A stretch of DNA of 5,450 bases, taken from positions 1 through 5,450 of the forward strand of contig VGEJ01000199.1 of NCBI GenBank assembly GCA_016869335.1, given 5' to 3'. The translations under genes and the position numbers were made by a program. The notes below the pieces were generated by a model that was not told the DNA's origin, did not search any database, and saw only the letters and a list, made by a program, of their open reading frames with translations. This DNA comes from Alphaproteobacteria bacterium (GTDB lineage: Bacteria > Pseudomonadota > Alphaproteobacteria > VGEJ01). Shown here in pieces: positions 5,150 through 5,450 of this stretch (position 1 is its first letter; each line of letters starts with the position of its first letter).

Positions 5150-5450
5150 TCAGGCTGTGCAGTTGTCAAGACGCGTGTAGCGCCCGTGTCGGTGCCGGGC
5201 ACATGCCCGCGGCTTCCTTGCGGCGCGAGAGTTCGCTGCCCTCCGGAACTGGCCGCGAACTTGGCGGAGAGTCTGACTCGACGATCTTCGCGAGCGTGGC
5301 GCGCGCCCGGCGAGGCGGCGCTCGCTCCGCGTCGGCCAGCATTCGTCGTGCGCATCGAGCAGGTTGGCGGCGAGCGAGACCTTGATCGCGAAGTTCACGT
5401 TCTGCGGGATGTCGGCCGTAACCTGAGCCACCGCGATGGCGTCGAGCTTG
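5150..5450 (-). CDS. C-terminal end of a trypsin-like serine peptidase, probably frameshifted
   Basis: The gene enters from the right edge. Its first visible residues (5449 down to about 5345) include LDAIAVAQVTADIPQNVNFA, then IK and LAANLLDAHD. DIPQNVNFAIK is the hallmark that follows the catalytic GNSGGP region in many bacterial trypsin-like peptidases, so the catalytic residues should lie just outside the window. After LLDAHDE the open frame turns into Arg/Ser-rich sequence unlike real protein and stops at 5150-5152. One frame over, a G/C-ending reading continues as MLADAERAPPRRARATLAKI and on through VESDSPP to a TGA at 5166-5168. A one-base change near 5340-5346 would join them. This may be a true frameshift, a sequencing error or a diverged tail. 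It is likely exported, like its relatives, but no signal region is visible here. The aminotransferase starts about 40 bp downstream. Confidence 0.7.
   Translation of the reverse strand, partial: KLDAIAVAQVTADIPQNVNFAIKVSLAANLLDAHDECWPTRSERRLAGRAPRSRRSSSQTLRQVRGQFRRAANSRAARKPRACARHRHGRYTRLDNCTA
5164..5169 (-). promoter_or_regulatory. Possible -35 element before the aminotransferase operon
   Basis: A perfect TTGACA lies 57 bases before the preferred aminotransferase start, in the short gap after the peptidase gene. No good -10 hexamer follows at 16-19 bases (the sequence there is AAGGTAGG-like), so this is only a hint that the operon has its own promoter. It could also be chance. Confidence 0.2.

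Overview
The window is high in G+C (roughly two-thirds by eye), and every gene I can support lies on the minus strand. The protein families (secreted thermonuclease with an IDGDT core, signal-peptide Sel1 protein, DUF1028/DUF2817/aminotransferase cluster, trypsin-like peptidase tail) and the strong third-position G/C bias suggest an alphaproteobacterium, perhaps of the Rhodospirillales type. That placement is an inference from style, not a proven identification.

Reading in the direction of transcription (right to left): the right edge holds the C-terminal end of a trypsin-like serine peptidase, whose last part appears to change reading frame. Then come a PLP-dependent class I/II aminotransferase, a DUF2817 (M14-like zinc peptidase or deacylase) protein only 6 bp behind it, and a DUF1028 (predicted Ntn-hydrolase) protein 93 bp further on. 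These three probably form one operon. A gene-free stretch of about 375 bp with lower G+C and two small hairpins follows. Next is a secreted Sel1-repeat protein with three full 36-residue repeats and a GC-rich hairpin just after its stop. A second gene-poor stretch of about 400 bp holds only weak small-ORF signals. Last is a secreted SNase-family (thermonuclease-like) protein that runs off the left edge.

The most coherent unit is the aminotransferase-DUF2817-DUF1028 cassette. It combines a PLP enzyme acting on amino compounds, a putative zinc-dependent peptidase or amide hydrolase, and a putative Ntn amidohydrolase, which fits the breakdown or salvage of an amide- or peptide-like compound. No substrate can be read from the sequence. 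The aminotransferase is the oddest member: it keeps the PLP-binding lysine, but the usual SDE-Y and N-P-T-G elements are replaced by YSATS and NMPTG. I see no CRISPR array, tRNA, rRNA, insertion sequence or phage module.
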